A DNA stretch of 26,566 bases from Thermoflexus sp040289485 (lineage in GTDB: Bacteria > Chloroflexota > Anaerolineae > Thermoflexales > Thermoflexaceae). Of the stretch, positions 15,091 through 21,972 are shown piece by piece (position 1 is the first letter of the stretch; the number at the start of each line of letters is the position of its first letter). The notes below the pieces were generated by a model. That model searched no databases. It worked only from the letters and a program-made list of their open reading frames with translations, and was not told the origin of the DNA. The stretch spans positions 1 through 26,566 of the forward strand of contig NZ_PSLG01000031.1 of the NCBI RefSeq assembly GCF_040289485.1, written 5' to 3'. The translations under genes were made by a program, and so were the position numbers.

Positions 15091-15810
15091 TCACGGCTCG
15101 GGCTGACGACGGCGGGACAACCGCCGCCATCCCCAGCGCAACAGCAACACCCCGCCCCACGCCCCAAAGAGCATGAAGGTCCAGCGGACCCCTGTGAAGA
15201 AGGCCCCGACCAGGTCCCCCCACCCCAAGGTCGGCCCTCCCGTCGTCCGCCGGAGAACGGGCCGCGGGGTGAGGGAAGGGCCCGGCGTGGCCGTGGGGGG
15301 GAGTTCGATCTCCACGCTGGGGGTGAGAACCACCGTGCCGGTCGGTTCCGGCGCGATGGTGGGCTCCACGATGGTCGTCGGTGTCGGAGTGGGCTGGGCG
15401 TTGGCCACCCGATACGGCCCGAACAGAAAATCCTGGTGGCCACCCCCCTGGTCCCAGATCCGGATCAGGATGACATACTCCCCATCCGGGAAGACGGTCG
15501 TGTTCCACGTGGCCAGGACCATGGGGACCTCGGCACGGGTGGGGCGCCCCTGCACCAGCCACCGCCACTCCTTGGTGAAATCGTGGGCGTCCAGGATGGC
15601 CACATCGTAGCGGGCGAAGTTGGGATGGGTGGCGGTCCCGACGATATCCACCGTGCCCCACACCGGCTGGTCCCGGGGCGGGGAGACTACCTGGGCCTGC
15701 GCCCCTCCCTGGGCCCGGGCCGCCGGCAGCCCCAGGAACAGCCCCACGCCGAGAAGCCCCAGCCCGACGCAAGCCCTTCCCAGCCCGAGGGGAAGCCCCG
15801 GACGCCTCAT
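15091..15810 (-). CDS. secreted, membrane-anchored surface protein with Ig-like domain
   Basis: This 239-residue protein has an N-terminal signal peptide ending near AARAQGG and a beta-rich domain beginning VVSPPRDQPVWGTVDIVGTA. That domain contains WNTTVFPDGEYVILIRIWD, which resembles Ig/fibronectin-like or bacterial Ig-type folds. A Thr/Pro-rich linker follows, then a C-terminal hydrophobic helix (about residues 208-227) and a basic tail. The topology implies an outside domain held in the membrane. The start is the ATG at 15810, which overlaps the stop of the zinc-ribbon gene (ATGA); the longer frame to 15948 would lie inside that gene. Ligand and function are unknown. Confidence 0.8.
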   Translation of the reverse strand: MRRPGLPLGLGRACVGLGLLGVGLFLGLPAARAQGGAQAQVVSPPRDQPVWGTVDIVGTATHPNFARYDVAILDAHDFTKEWRWLVQGRPTRAEVPMVLATWNTTVFPDGEYVILIRIWDQGGGHQDFLFGPYRVANAQPTPTPTTIVEPTIAPEPTGTVVLTPSVEIELPPTATPGPSLTPRPVLRRTTGGPTLGWGDLVGAFFTGVRWTFMLFGAWGGVLLLRWGWRRLSRRRQPEP

Positions 15811-16034
15811 CCGTGCAGCCCGCATGTGGAACAGGTGTGAGAAGCGCAAGCCGCGCAGCCGGAGGAGCCAGCCACCACCTTCCCATCGCTGATCGCGGCG
15901 AAGAGGGAAAGCAGGCGCCCGGTCCGCAGGCTGCCGCATTGCGCGCACGGGGCCGGGTCATCGGCCTGGGCCATGGCGCGCAGCAGTTCGAACTTCGTCC
16001 CGCAATCCCGGCAGAGATACTCGTAGAGGGGCAT
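15807..16034 (-). CDS. FmdB-family zinc-ribbon protein
   Basis: This 75-residue protein begins MPLYEYLCRDCGTKFE, the classic FmdB opening, with Cys8-x2-Cys11 and Cys30-x2-Cys33 as zinc ligands. The tail SGCAACASHTCSTCG adds four more cysteines, a pattern also seen in some family members. The FmdB group is thought to be regulatory or metal-binding; no specific target can be named. AGGAG lies nine nucleotides upstream. Its stop overlaps the next gene's start, and it follows the SPT-like gene after 58 nt. TAAAAT on the minus strand in that gap might be a separate weak promoter. Confidence 0.88.
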   Translation of the reverse strand: MPLYEYLCRDCGTKFELLRAMAQADDPAPCAQCGSLRTGRLLSLFAAISDGKVVAGSSGCAACASHTCSTCGLHG

Positions 16035-16092
16035 CCCGGCACGCTCCTGAAAGATGTGGGCTTCTTCGATTTTACCCGATGAGCCGGCGCGG

Positions 16093-17322
16093 CTATGACC
16101 CTGGGGAGGGCGCCGGCTCCTCCACGTGGGCGGTGGAGGGGTTGATCAAGCTCAGGGCTCGGCCCACCCGCTCGAAGATCTCCAGGCCGCGCTCGAGTTG
16201 CTCATCGGTGTGGGTGGCCATATAAGAGGTGCGCAACAACTGCTTGCCGGGGGGCACCGCCGGGCCCACCACGCAGTTCACGTAGACCCCCTCCTCGAAC
16301 AGGGCCTTCCACGCCAGGGCGGTCCGGATGTCATCCCCGATGATGATGGGCACGATGGGGGTCTGGCTGGGGCCGATGTCGAAGCCCAGGCGTTTGAGTT
16401 CGTAGCGCATGCGCGCGCCGATATCGTTCACCCGCTGGATGCGCTCTGGCTCCTCCAGCATGATCTCCAGGGCGGCCAGCACCGCTGCCACGTTAGGGGC
16501 CGGCAGGCTGGCGCTGAAGATCAGGGAGCGGGCGTGGTGCTGGATGTAATGAATCACCGCCTCGTCGCCGGCGATGAACCCGCCGATGGAAGCGAAGGAC
16601 TTGCTGAAGGTGCCCATGATCAGGTCCACCTGGTCGGTGAGCCCAAAGTGGGCAGCCGTCCCCCGCCCGTTGGGCCCCAGGACCCCGAGGGAATGGGCGT
16701 CGTCCACCATCAGCCGGGCGCCGTGTTTGCGGCACACCTCCACCAGTTGCGGCAAGGGGGCGATGTCCCCGCCCATGGAATACACCCCGTCCACCACCAC
16801 CAGTTTGCCGGCCTCCGGGGGGAGGGAGGCCAACTGCCGTTCCAGGGCGGCGATGTCGTTGTGGGAGAACCGCTTGGTCACCCCCATGGACATGCGGGCG
16901 CCGTCCACGATGCTGGCGTGGTCCTCCTTGTCGAGGATCACGTAATCTCCCCGCCCCACCAGCGCGGAGATGGTCCCCAGGTTGGTCTGGTAGCCGGTGG
17001 AGAAAACCAGGGCCGCCTCTTTGCCGACGAAGGCCGCCAGCCGCTCCTCCAGTTCCCGGTGCAGGCGCAGCGTCCCATTGAGGAACCGGGACCCGGTGCA
17101 CGAGGTGCCGTATCGCTTCAGGGCCTCGATGGCCGCCGCCTTCACCTTGGGATGGGTGGTCAAGCCCAGGTAGTTGTTGGATCCGAACATCAGGATCCGG
17201 CGCCCCTGGTAGACCACCTCCGTCCCCTCTGTGTCGTCGAGGGGGATGAAATACGGATAGAAGCCCGCGGCCATCGCCTCTTTCGCCGCGGTAAACCCGT
17301 AGCACTTGGCGAAGATATCCAT
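16093..17322 (-). CDS. alpha-oxoamine synthase, serine-palmitoyltransferase-like
   Basis: This 409-residue PLP enzyme belongs to the family that condenses an amino acid with an acyl-CoA (KBL, BioF, HemA, SPT). The PLP lysine is Lys241 in GTFSKSFASIGGF, with DDAH at 207-210 and His135 in DHASIVDG to stack on the cofactor. Several stretches match bacterial serine palmitoyltransferases from Bacteroidetes better than KBL or BioF: GFYPYF near residue 20, ILMFGSNNYLGLT, GSRFLNGTL, and the end GPAVPPGKQLLRTSYMATHT. It could make 3-ketosphinganine or a related long-chain aminoketone; glycine C-acetyltransferase or KAPA synthase activity cannot be excluded. A GGGAGGGAG sequence precedes ATG 17322, and a TATAAT lies at 17390-17385. 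Confidence 0.85.
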   Translation of the reverse strand: MDIFAKCYGFTAAKEAMAAGFYPYFIPLDDTEGTEVVYQGRRILMFGSNNYLGLTTHPKVKAAAIEALKRYGTSCTGSRFLNGTLRLHRELEERLAAFVGKEAALVFSTGYQTNLGTISALVGRGDYVILDKEDHASIVDGARMSMGVTKRFSHNDIAALERQLASLPPEAGKLVVVDGVYSMGGDIAPLPQLVEVCRKHGARLMVDDAHSLGVLGPNGRGTAAHFGLTDQVDLIMGTFSKSFASIGGFIAGDEAVIHYIQHHARSLIFSASLPAPNVAAVLAALEIMLEEPERIQRVNDIGARMRYELKRLGFDIGPSQTPIVPIIIGDDIRTALAWKALFEEGVYVNCVVGPAVPPGKQLLRTSYMATHTDEQLERGLEIFERVGRALSLINPSTAHVEEPAPSPGS

Positions 17323-17384
17323 CGCTCCCTCCCGCCACGCGGTTGGCGCTCCGAGGATCCCCTCCCCAGGGCGGATGCACCCCC

Positions 17385-17390
17385 ATTATA
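17385..17390 (-). promoter_or_regulatory. candidate -10 box for the SPT-like gene
   Basis: A perfect TATAAT (minus strand) lies 62 nt before the start codon. No -35 is evident in the GC-rich upstream bases. Confidence 0.45.
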
Positions 17391-17412
17391 CCCGCGAGCC
17401 GAAGGAGGGGGA

Positions 17413-17441
17413 TTGCCCGTCGAGGCCGGTGGGCCTAGGAT
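17413..17441 (+). promoter_or_regulatory. promoter of the DUF3054 / 87-aa / nuclease trio
   Basis: TTGCCC (17413-17418), 17 nt, then TAGGAT (17436-17441). It is 64 nt before the first start codon and back to back with the promoter of the SPT-like gene. Confidence 0.5.
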
Positions 17442-17505
17442 AAGAGGGCATCAGGTCTGCGCGGCCCGAAGCAGACATGACGTCCTCTCGCCGAGGAGGG
17501 ATAGG

Positions 17506-17907
17506 ATGCGCCGATGGGTGCCGCTGGGAGGCGATCTGCTGTTGTTCCTGGTGTTCGCCGCGCTCGGGCGGGCCAGCCACGGCCTGCTGGGGGATGGGAA
17601 TCCGATCGGGGGGGTGCTCCGGGCGGCCGCCCCCTTTGCCGTCGCATGGCTGGCCCTGGCGCCCTTCTTCCACGGACACCGGCTCGAGCCGGAGGCCGGG
17701 GCGCGCACGGTGGTCCTGCGCACCGGCGGGGCCTGGCTGGCCGCCGGGCTCCTGGGGCTGATCCTCCGCAGCCTCGCCCTGGGCCGGCCCGCCCCGCTGC
17801 CGTTCGCCCTGATCACCCTCTTCGGGAACGGGGCGCTGCTGATCGCCTGGCGTCTGGCCCTCACCCTCTGGCTCCGACATCGAGCCCCCGCAGGAGCGCG
17901 CCTATGA
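17506..17907 (+). CDS. DUF3054-family membrane protein
   Basis: This 133-residue protein has four predicted membrane helices. The sequence ALGRASHGLLGDGNPIGGVLRAAAPF (read with breaks) fits the GRxSH and AxPF marks of DUF3054 proteins, which are mostly found in Actinobacteria and Chloroflexota and have no known function. A GAGGAGGG ribosome-binding site at 17493-17500 supports ATG 17506. Its stop overlaps the next start in an ATGA at 17904-17907, so it is translationally coupled to the 87-residue protein. Confidence 0.82.
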   Translation: MRRWVPLGGDLLLFLVFAALGRASHGLLGDGNPIGGVLRAAAPFAVAWLALAPFFHGHRLEPEAGARTVVLRTGGAWLAAGLLGLILRSLALGRPAPLPFALITLFGNGALLIAWRLALTLWLRHRAPAGARL

Positions 17908-18167
17908 GCGAGCCGGAAGCCCTCGCCCGCATCCAGGAGGTGAAACGCCGGTGGGAGAGCGCGCTGCTGCGCAAAGCCAACGTGGTGGCGGTGGGGATCG
18001 GCTACCGACAGCGGGGCGGACGCCTCACCGATGAACTGTGCCTGGTGATCTCCGTGCGCCGCAAAGTCCCCCCGGACGAACTGGCGCCGGAGGATCGGAT
18101 CCCTGCCGAGATCGAAGGCGTCCCTGTGGACGTCCAGGAAGTCGGCCCTCTCCGAGCCCTGACCTGA
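17904..18167 (+). CDS. small protein with a freestanding 'NVVAVGIGY' domain
   Basis: This 87-residue soluble protein has the pattern KANVVAVGIGYRQRGGRLTDELCLVISV, then RRKVPPDELAPEDRIP and GVPVDVQEVG. The same pattern occurs, in my recollection, as the N-terminal segment of many larger bacterial proteins, some annotated as trypsin-like peptidases. Here it is complete but has no catalytic domain after it. The next gene starts 4 nt after its stop. It may be a binding or regulatory partner of the neighbouring nuclease-like protein, which is inference from gene order only. Confidence 0.78.
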   Translation: MSEPEALARIQEVKRRWESALLRKANVVAVGIGYRQRGGRLTDELCLVISVRRKVPPDELAPEDRIPAEIEGVPVDVQEVGPLRALT

Positions 18168-18171
18168 CCCG

Positions 18172-18693
18172 ATGGGTTCCTGGCTGCTCCTGCTGGGCGT
18201 GGGGCTGGGGCTGCTGTCGGCCATGCTGGCCCTCCTGAGCGTTTGGCTCCGCCGGTCCACGGGCCTCCCGGCCGGGCCCGTGGTTTACACCGATCTGCCC
18301 GGGGAACGGGGAAGGCCACCCCTGAGGGCGCCCCGGTATCGGTTGATCGGCCGGCCCGACCTCCTCCTGTATCGGGACGAGGGGGTGATCCCCGTGGAGG
18401 TGAAAGGGTCGCCGGCGCCGGAGCGGCCCCATCCTTCCCACGTGCTGCAACTGATGGCTTATTGCCTGCTGGTGGAGGAAGCCCTCGGCGTCCGCCCGCC
18501 GTATGGGCTGCTCCGCTATCGCGACCGGACCTTCGTCCTGGAGTACACGGAGGCGCAGCGGGAGGCCCTCCTGCAGGTGCTGGAAGCGATGCAACAGAAC
18601 CTGACACGGGGGGAGGCCCACCGGCAGCATCGAAGCGCCGCCCGGTGCCGGGCTTGCGGGTTCCGGGAGATCTGCGAGGAGGCCTTGGGGTAA
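18172..18693 (+). CDS. membrane-anchored Cas4/RecB-like PD-(D/E)XK protein
   Basis: This 173-residue protein starts with one hydrophobic helix (residues 4-26), followed by a RecB/Cas4-type nuclease domain. Motifs are GRPDLLLY (Asp63), VEVKGS (Glu76, Lys78), the QxxxY motif QLMAY (Gln93, Tyr97) and a C-terminal cysteine cluster CRACGFREIC (Cys159, Cys162, Cys168). Cas4 and related enzymes bind [4Fe-4S] with four cysteines; the first, N-terminal one is not apparent here. The active-site residues are intact. No cas genes or CRISPR repeats are near, so this is unlikely to be an adaptation gene. It is the last gene of a compact trio and meets the ECH gene tail to tail after 17 nt. Confidence 0.83.
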   Translation: MGSWLLLLGVGLGLLSAMLALLSVWLRRSTGLPAGPVVYTDLPGERGRPPLRAPRYRLIGRPDLLLYRDEGVIPVEVKGSPAPERPHPSHVLQLMAYCLLVEEALGVRPPYGLLRYRDRTFVLEYTEAQREALLQVLEAMQQNLTRGEAHRQHRSAARCRACGFREICEEALG

Positions 18694-18710
18694 TCCGAGG
18701 CCGCGGCGCC

Positions 18711-19457
18711 TCAGCGTTTGAGGAAGCGGTCCATGGCCGCCCAGTGGGCGGGGGCCGCCCATAGGTGGGCGAAGCGCTCCTGCTCCGCCGCCAGAGCCGC
18801 CTCAAAGGGCAGCCGATCCCCATCCCGGATCAGGGCCTTGACGGCCCTCACCGCCTCCGCGTCCCAGCCGAGGATCTGGCGGGCCAACGCCGTCGCCTCG
18901 GCCAGGGCCTGGCCGGCCGGGGCCACCCGTTCCACCAGCCCCAGCCGAAGCGCTTCCTCCGCCGACAGACGCCGGGCGGTGAGCAGCAGCTCCAGCGCCC
19001 GGCCGGACCCCACCCGCCGGCGCAACCGCTGGCCCCCGCCCCAGCCGGGCGTCAGCGCCCAGGTGATCTGCACGAAGGCCAGGTCGGCGTCCTCGGCCAT
19101 CACCCGCAGATCGCAGGCCAGCGCCACCTCCACCCCTCCGCCTCGGGCGGGGCCGTTGATGGCCGCGATGCTGATCCAGGGGGCTTCCTCCAGCCGGCGC
19201 AGCGCCTCGCCCATGAGCGTCGCCAGCCGGCGGCCATCCGCCTCCGAGCGATAGGCGGACATCTCATACAGGTCCGCCCCGGAGAGGAACGCCCCTGCCG
19301 CCCCGGTGAGGATCACCACCCGCAGCCGGGGGTCCCCCGCGGCCTCCTGCACGGCTTTGGCGAAGGCCTCCATCGTGGCCCAGTCCAGGGCGTTCCGCCG
19401 GTGCGGGCGGTCGAACACCCAGATCGCCAGTCCCTCCGTCCGCTCGATGCGCAGCAT
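18711..19457 (-). CDS. enoyl-CoA hydratase/isomerase (crotonase) family protein
   Basis: This 248-residue crotonase-fold protein has both oxyanion-hole segments: AFLSGADLYEM (residues 56-66) and NGPARGGGVEVALACDLR (101-118). Of the two catalytic glutamates of enoyl-CoA hydratase, the first is present (Glu110, in GGGVE). The second, normally in a FxxPE motif, is missing; the local sequence is FVQITWALTPGWGG (128-141) and is two residues shorter. This suggests another acyl-CoA reaction, for instance decarboxylation as in methylmalonyl- or ethylmalonyl-CoA decarboxylases, rather than hydration. It is the last gene of the thrS run, 12 nt after the glycoside-hydrolase-like gene. Confidence 0.88.
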   Translation of the reverse strand: MLRIERTEGLAIWVFDRPHRRNALDWATMEAFAKAVQEAAGDPRLRVVILTGAAGAFLSGADLYEMSAYRSEADGRRLATLMGEALRRLEEAPWISIAAINGPARGGGVEVALACDLRVMAEDADLAFVQITWALTPGWGGGQRLRRRVGSGRALELLLTARRLSAEEALRLGLVERVAPAGQALAEATALARQILGWDAEAVRAVKALIRDGDRLPFEAALAAEQERFAHLWAAPAHWAAMDRFLKR

Positions 19458-19469
19458 CGGGCACCTGCC

Positions 19470-20819
19470 TCACGGGGAAGGGGTGGGCGCGGGCCAGGTC
19501 TCGACCACATAGATGGGCAGCCCGCCGATCATGCAACGGCCGCCCAGGCGATGCTGACAGCGGGCCGGGGGAAGCGTCAGGCGATACCGCGACGCGGACA
19601 CCTGGATCTCCACCGGACGCCCCAGCCCGTCGAAGGCCGCCTGGAACACGCCACGGCGGATCAGGGTGAGGGGCTGGGGGCGATCCTCCCGCGACCACGC
19701 GATCAGCGTCCGGCGGTCCCCCTGGCGCACCTCCACCAGGGCCAGCGTGCTGCGCTCCACCAGACGGGCGGAGCGGAAGCCGGCCAGGGCTCGGATGGCT
19801 GTCTGATAGGCCAGGAACGCCGGCCGCAACGAGCCGTCCTCCCGGACCAGGCCGAAGGGCTCGGGGTTAGCGAAACGATCCACGGCGTTGTCGATCAATT
19901 TATAGATCGAGATCCGCTCCGCACCGGCGGCGAGGGCCAGGGCGGTTGCCTGCCCGATGAAGGCGGCCTGCTCCTCCAGGTCGATCCGGAACATGGCCGA
20001 GGGCACCGGCCAGGCGGGATCGTCGGAGGGGGCCGCGTTGGTCTCGGTGATCCAAAGGGGTTTGCGGCCCCAGCCGTAGGCCTGGAGCCGGGCCTGATGC
20101 CAGCGGACCAGATCGTAGAGCGTGTCGGGGTTGAAGTAGAGGTTGAGGCAGAGGCCGTCGAAGTAGCCGTTGAAGCGCCGCGCCTCCGGATCGCGGGCCA
20201 GGGCGGCCAGGAAGCGCTCAAAGTAAGGGCGACGGCCGTAGGCGGCGTCCCACCAGTAAGAGAAGGCCCCCAACAACACCCGGTCGGTGGGGCTGAGGCC
20301 CTTGAGGGTGCGATAGGAAACCCGCAGCAGGCGCACGAAGTCGGCCTCGCTGCCGCCCCAGTTGTAACCGGGATAATTCGGATCCCAGATGTCCGGCTCG
20401 TTCCAGATGATCCACGTGCGGATGAACGGATAGGTGGTCTTCAGGCGGCGCAGGAAAACGGCCCACAGGTTCCCGGGATCCGCTTCGTCCCGGTCCAGGC
20501 CCCTGGGGATCCCGGGGATCTGGGGGTCGGCCCGCGCCCAGAAGGGGGTGCCCAGCACCAGAGCCACGACCTCCCGTCCGGCCTGGCGCTCGGCCTCCAG
20601 CCGCTCCGTCGGCCAGGGCGGGTTCCAGTCCTCCGGCCCGTGGGGCTGGATCTCGTGCCATGCGAAGCGCACCCGCGTCCATCCTGCCCCCAGCACCTCC
20701 GCCAGGGGAGGCGCCTCCACCGACTCCACCACCCCGAAACGCGGGTCCGGCGGCGCAGCGGCCATCCCGACGATCCCCATGAGAAAGAGCAGCGCCTGGC
20801 CCGTTGGTTTACAACACAT
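19470..20819 (-). CDS. secreted glycoside-hydrolase-like (beta/alpha)8 protein
   Basis: This 449-residue protein has a short hydrophobic N-terminus (signal-like, to about residue 22). A TIM-barrel domain follows with the clan GH-A marks WIIWNEPD (Glu141, acid/base) and KPLWITETN (Glu259, nucleophile). The C-terminal ~100 residues look like a beta-sandwich. Such proteins resemble GH5/GH39-type enzymes, but the substrate cannot be told. ATG 20819 overlaps the stop of the dGTPase-like gene by 11 nt; later starts at residues 14 or 19 would shorten the signal segment. It lies between a dGTPase and an ECH gene, a mix that shows operon position rather than shared function. Confidence 0.82.
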   Translation of the reverse strand: MCCKPTGQALLFLMGIVGMAAAPPDPRFGVVESVEAPPLAEVLGAGWTRVRFAWHEIQPHGPEDWNPPWPTERLEAERQAGREVVALVLGTPFWARADPQIPGIPRGLDRDEADPGNLWAVFLRRLKTTYPFIRTWIIWNEPDIWDPNYPGYNWGGSEADFVRLLRVSYRTLKGLSPTDRVLLGAFSYWWDAAYGRRPYFERFLAALARDPEARRFNGYFDGLCLNLYFNPDTLYDLVRWHQARLQAYGWGRKPLWITETNAAPSDDPAWPVPSAMFRIDLEEQAAFIGQATALALAAGAERISIYKLIDNAVDRFANPEPFGLVREDGSLRPAFLAYQTAIRALAGFRSARLVERSTLALVEVRQGDRRTLIAWSREDRPQPLTLIRRGVFQAAFDGLGRPVEIQVSASRYRLTLPPARCQHRLGGRCMIGGLPIYVVETWPAPTPSP

Positions 20820-21960
20820 CGGTCACCTCGTAAAGCCGTCGGTATTCCTCCAGGGCGAAGCGGTCCGTCATCCCCGCGATGTAATCGCAAACCACCCGAT
20901 GGAGATCCCCCTCCTCCCGGATGCGGTCCTGGACCCAGTAGGGCAACTGGGCGGGCTCTGCCAGGTAAGCCCGGAAGAGCCCCTCCAGGATGCGCTCGGC
21001 CTTGGATTGCATGCGCACCACATGGGGGTGGCGGTACAGCCGCCGGTAGAGGAATTCCTTCAACTCGCGGATCTGGCCGGCCATCTCCTCGGAGAACCGG
21101 ACCAGCGGCTCCGGGTGGTCCCGGATGTCATCGGGGGATTGGGGGCGGATGGCGGCCAGGGCCCGGTCGGTGGCCGTCAGGACGTCGGTGACCATGAGGC
21201 CGATGAGCCGGCGCACCAGGCGGTAGCGGATCAGGTCGCTGAACCCCCGCCCGTCCCAACCGATGGCCGCCTGCAGGGTCCGCCAGATGGCCAGGCCCTC
21301 CAAGTCCTCGGGGCGGAGGAGGCCGGCGCGCAGGCCGTCATCCAGGTCGTGGGCGGTGTAGGCCAGTTCGTCGGCCAGGTTAGCGATCTGGCCCTCCAGG
21401 GTGGGCCGCCGGTGGGGTTCGAAGTCACGGATCAGCGGGTGGTCGTATTCGGTCTCGTGCTTGACCAGGCCCTCCAGGACCTCGTAGGTCAGGTTGAGCC
21501 CCGGAAACTCCGGGTAACGACGCTCCAGATGGGTGACGATCCGGTAGGACTGGGCGTTGTGCTCGAAGCCGCCGTGGCCCTGCATCAGGCGGTTCAACGT
21601 CTGCTCCCCCGCGTGGCCGAAAGGGGGATGCCCCAGGTCGTGGGCCAGGCAGATCGCCTCCACCAGGTCCTCGTTGACCCCCAGGGCACGGGCGATGGTC
21701 CGCCCGATCTGGGCCACCTCCAGGGTGTGGGTGAGGCGGGTGCGGTAGTAGTCCCCTTCGGTGATGATGAAGACCTGGGTCTTGTGCTTGAGGCGGCGGA
21801 AGGCGGTGGTGTGCAGGATGCGATCCCGGTCCCGTTGGAAGGCCGTGCGATAGGCGTGCTCCGGCTCGGGATAGCGCCGGCCCCGGCTCCAGCGACTGCG
21901 CTGGCCGTAGGGGGCCAGGATCTGATCCTCCAGGGCCTCCAGGTCCTGCCGCGTCCGCAT
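20809..21960 (-). CDS. dgt: deoxyguanosinetriphosphate triphosphohydrolase-like HD protein
   Basis: This 383-residue HD-domain hydrolase would remove triphosphate from dNTPs and so influence nucleotide pools. Family marks include FRRLKHKTQVF (54-64), TRLTHTLEVAQIGR with His78, the HD pair His107-Asp108 in AHDLGHPPFGHAGE, and the later NLADELAYTAHDLDDG with an Asp ligand. The length and order match the dGTPase type 2 subfamily. GGAGG lies seven nucleotides before ATG 21960, which is 12 nt after the thrS stop. The C-terminus overlaps the next gene. The true nucleotide preference is not predictable from sequence. Confidence 0.93.
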   Translation of the reverse strand: MRTRQDLEALEDQILAPYGQRSRWSRGRRYPEPEHAYRTAFQRDRDRILHTTAFRRLKHKTQVFIITEGDYYRTRLTHTLEVAQIGRTIARALGVNEDLVEAICLAHDLGHPPFGHAGEQTLNRLMQGHGGFEHNAQSYRIVTHLERRYPEFPGLNLTYEVLEGLVKHETEYDHPLIRDFEPHRRPTLEGQIANLADELAYTAHDLDDGLRAGLLRPEDLEGLAIWRTLQAAIGWDGRGFSDLIRYRLVRRLIGLMVTDVLTATDRALAAIRPQSPDDIRDHPEPLVRFSEEMAGQIRELKEFLYRRLYRHPHVVRMQSKAERILEGLFRAYLAEPAQLPYWVQDRIREEGDLHRVVCDYIAGMTDRFALEEYRRLYEVTDVL

Positions 21961-21972
21961 GGGCGTCCTCCA

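Noticed and set aside
18172..18693. CRISPR adaptation locus suggested by the Cas4-like gene
   Set aside because: No cas1, cas2 or repeat array in the window, and the protein is membrane-anchored.
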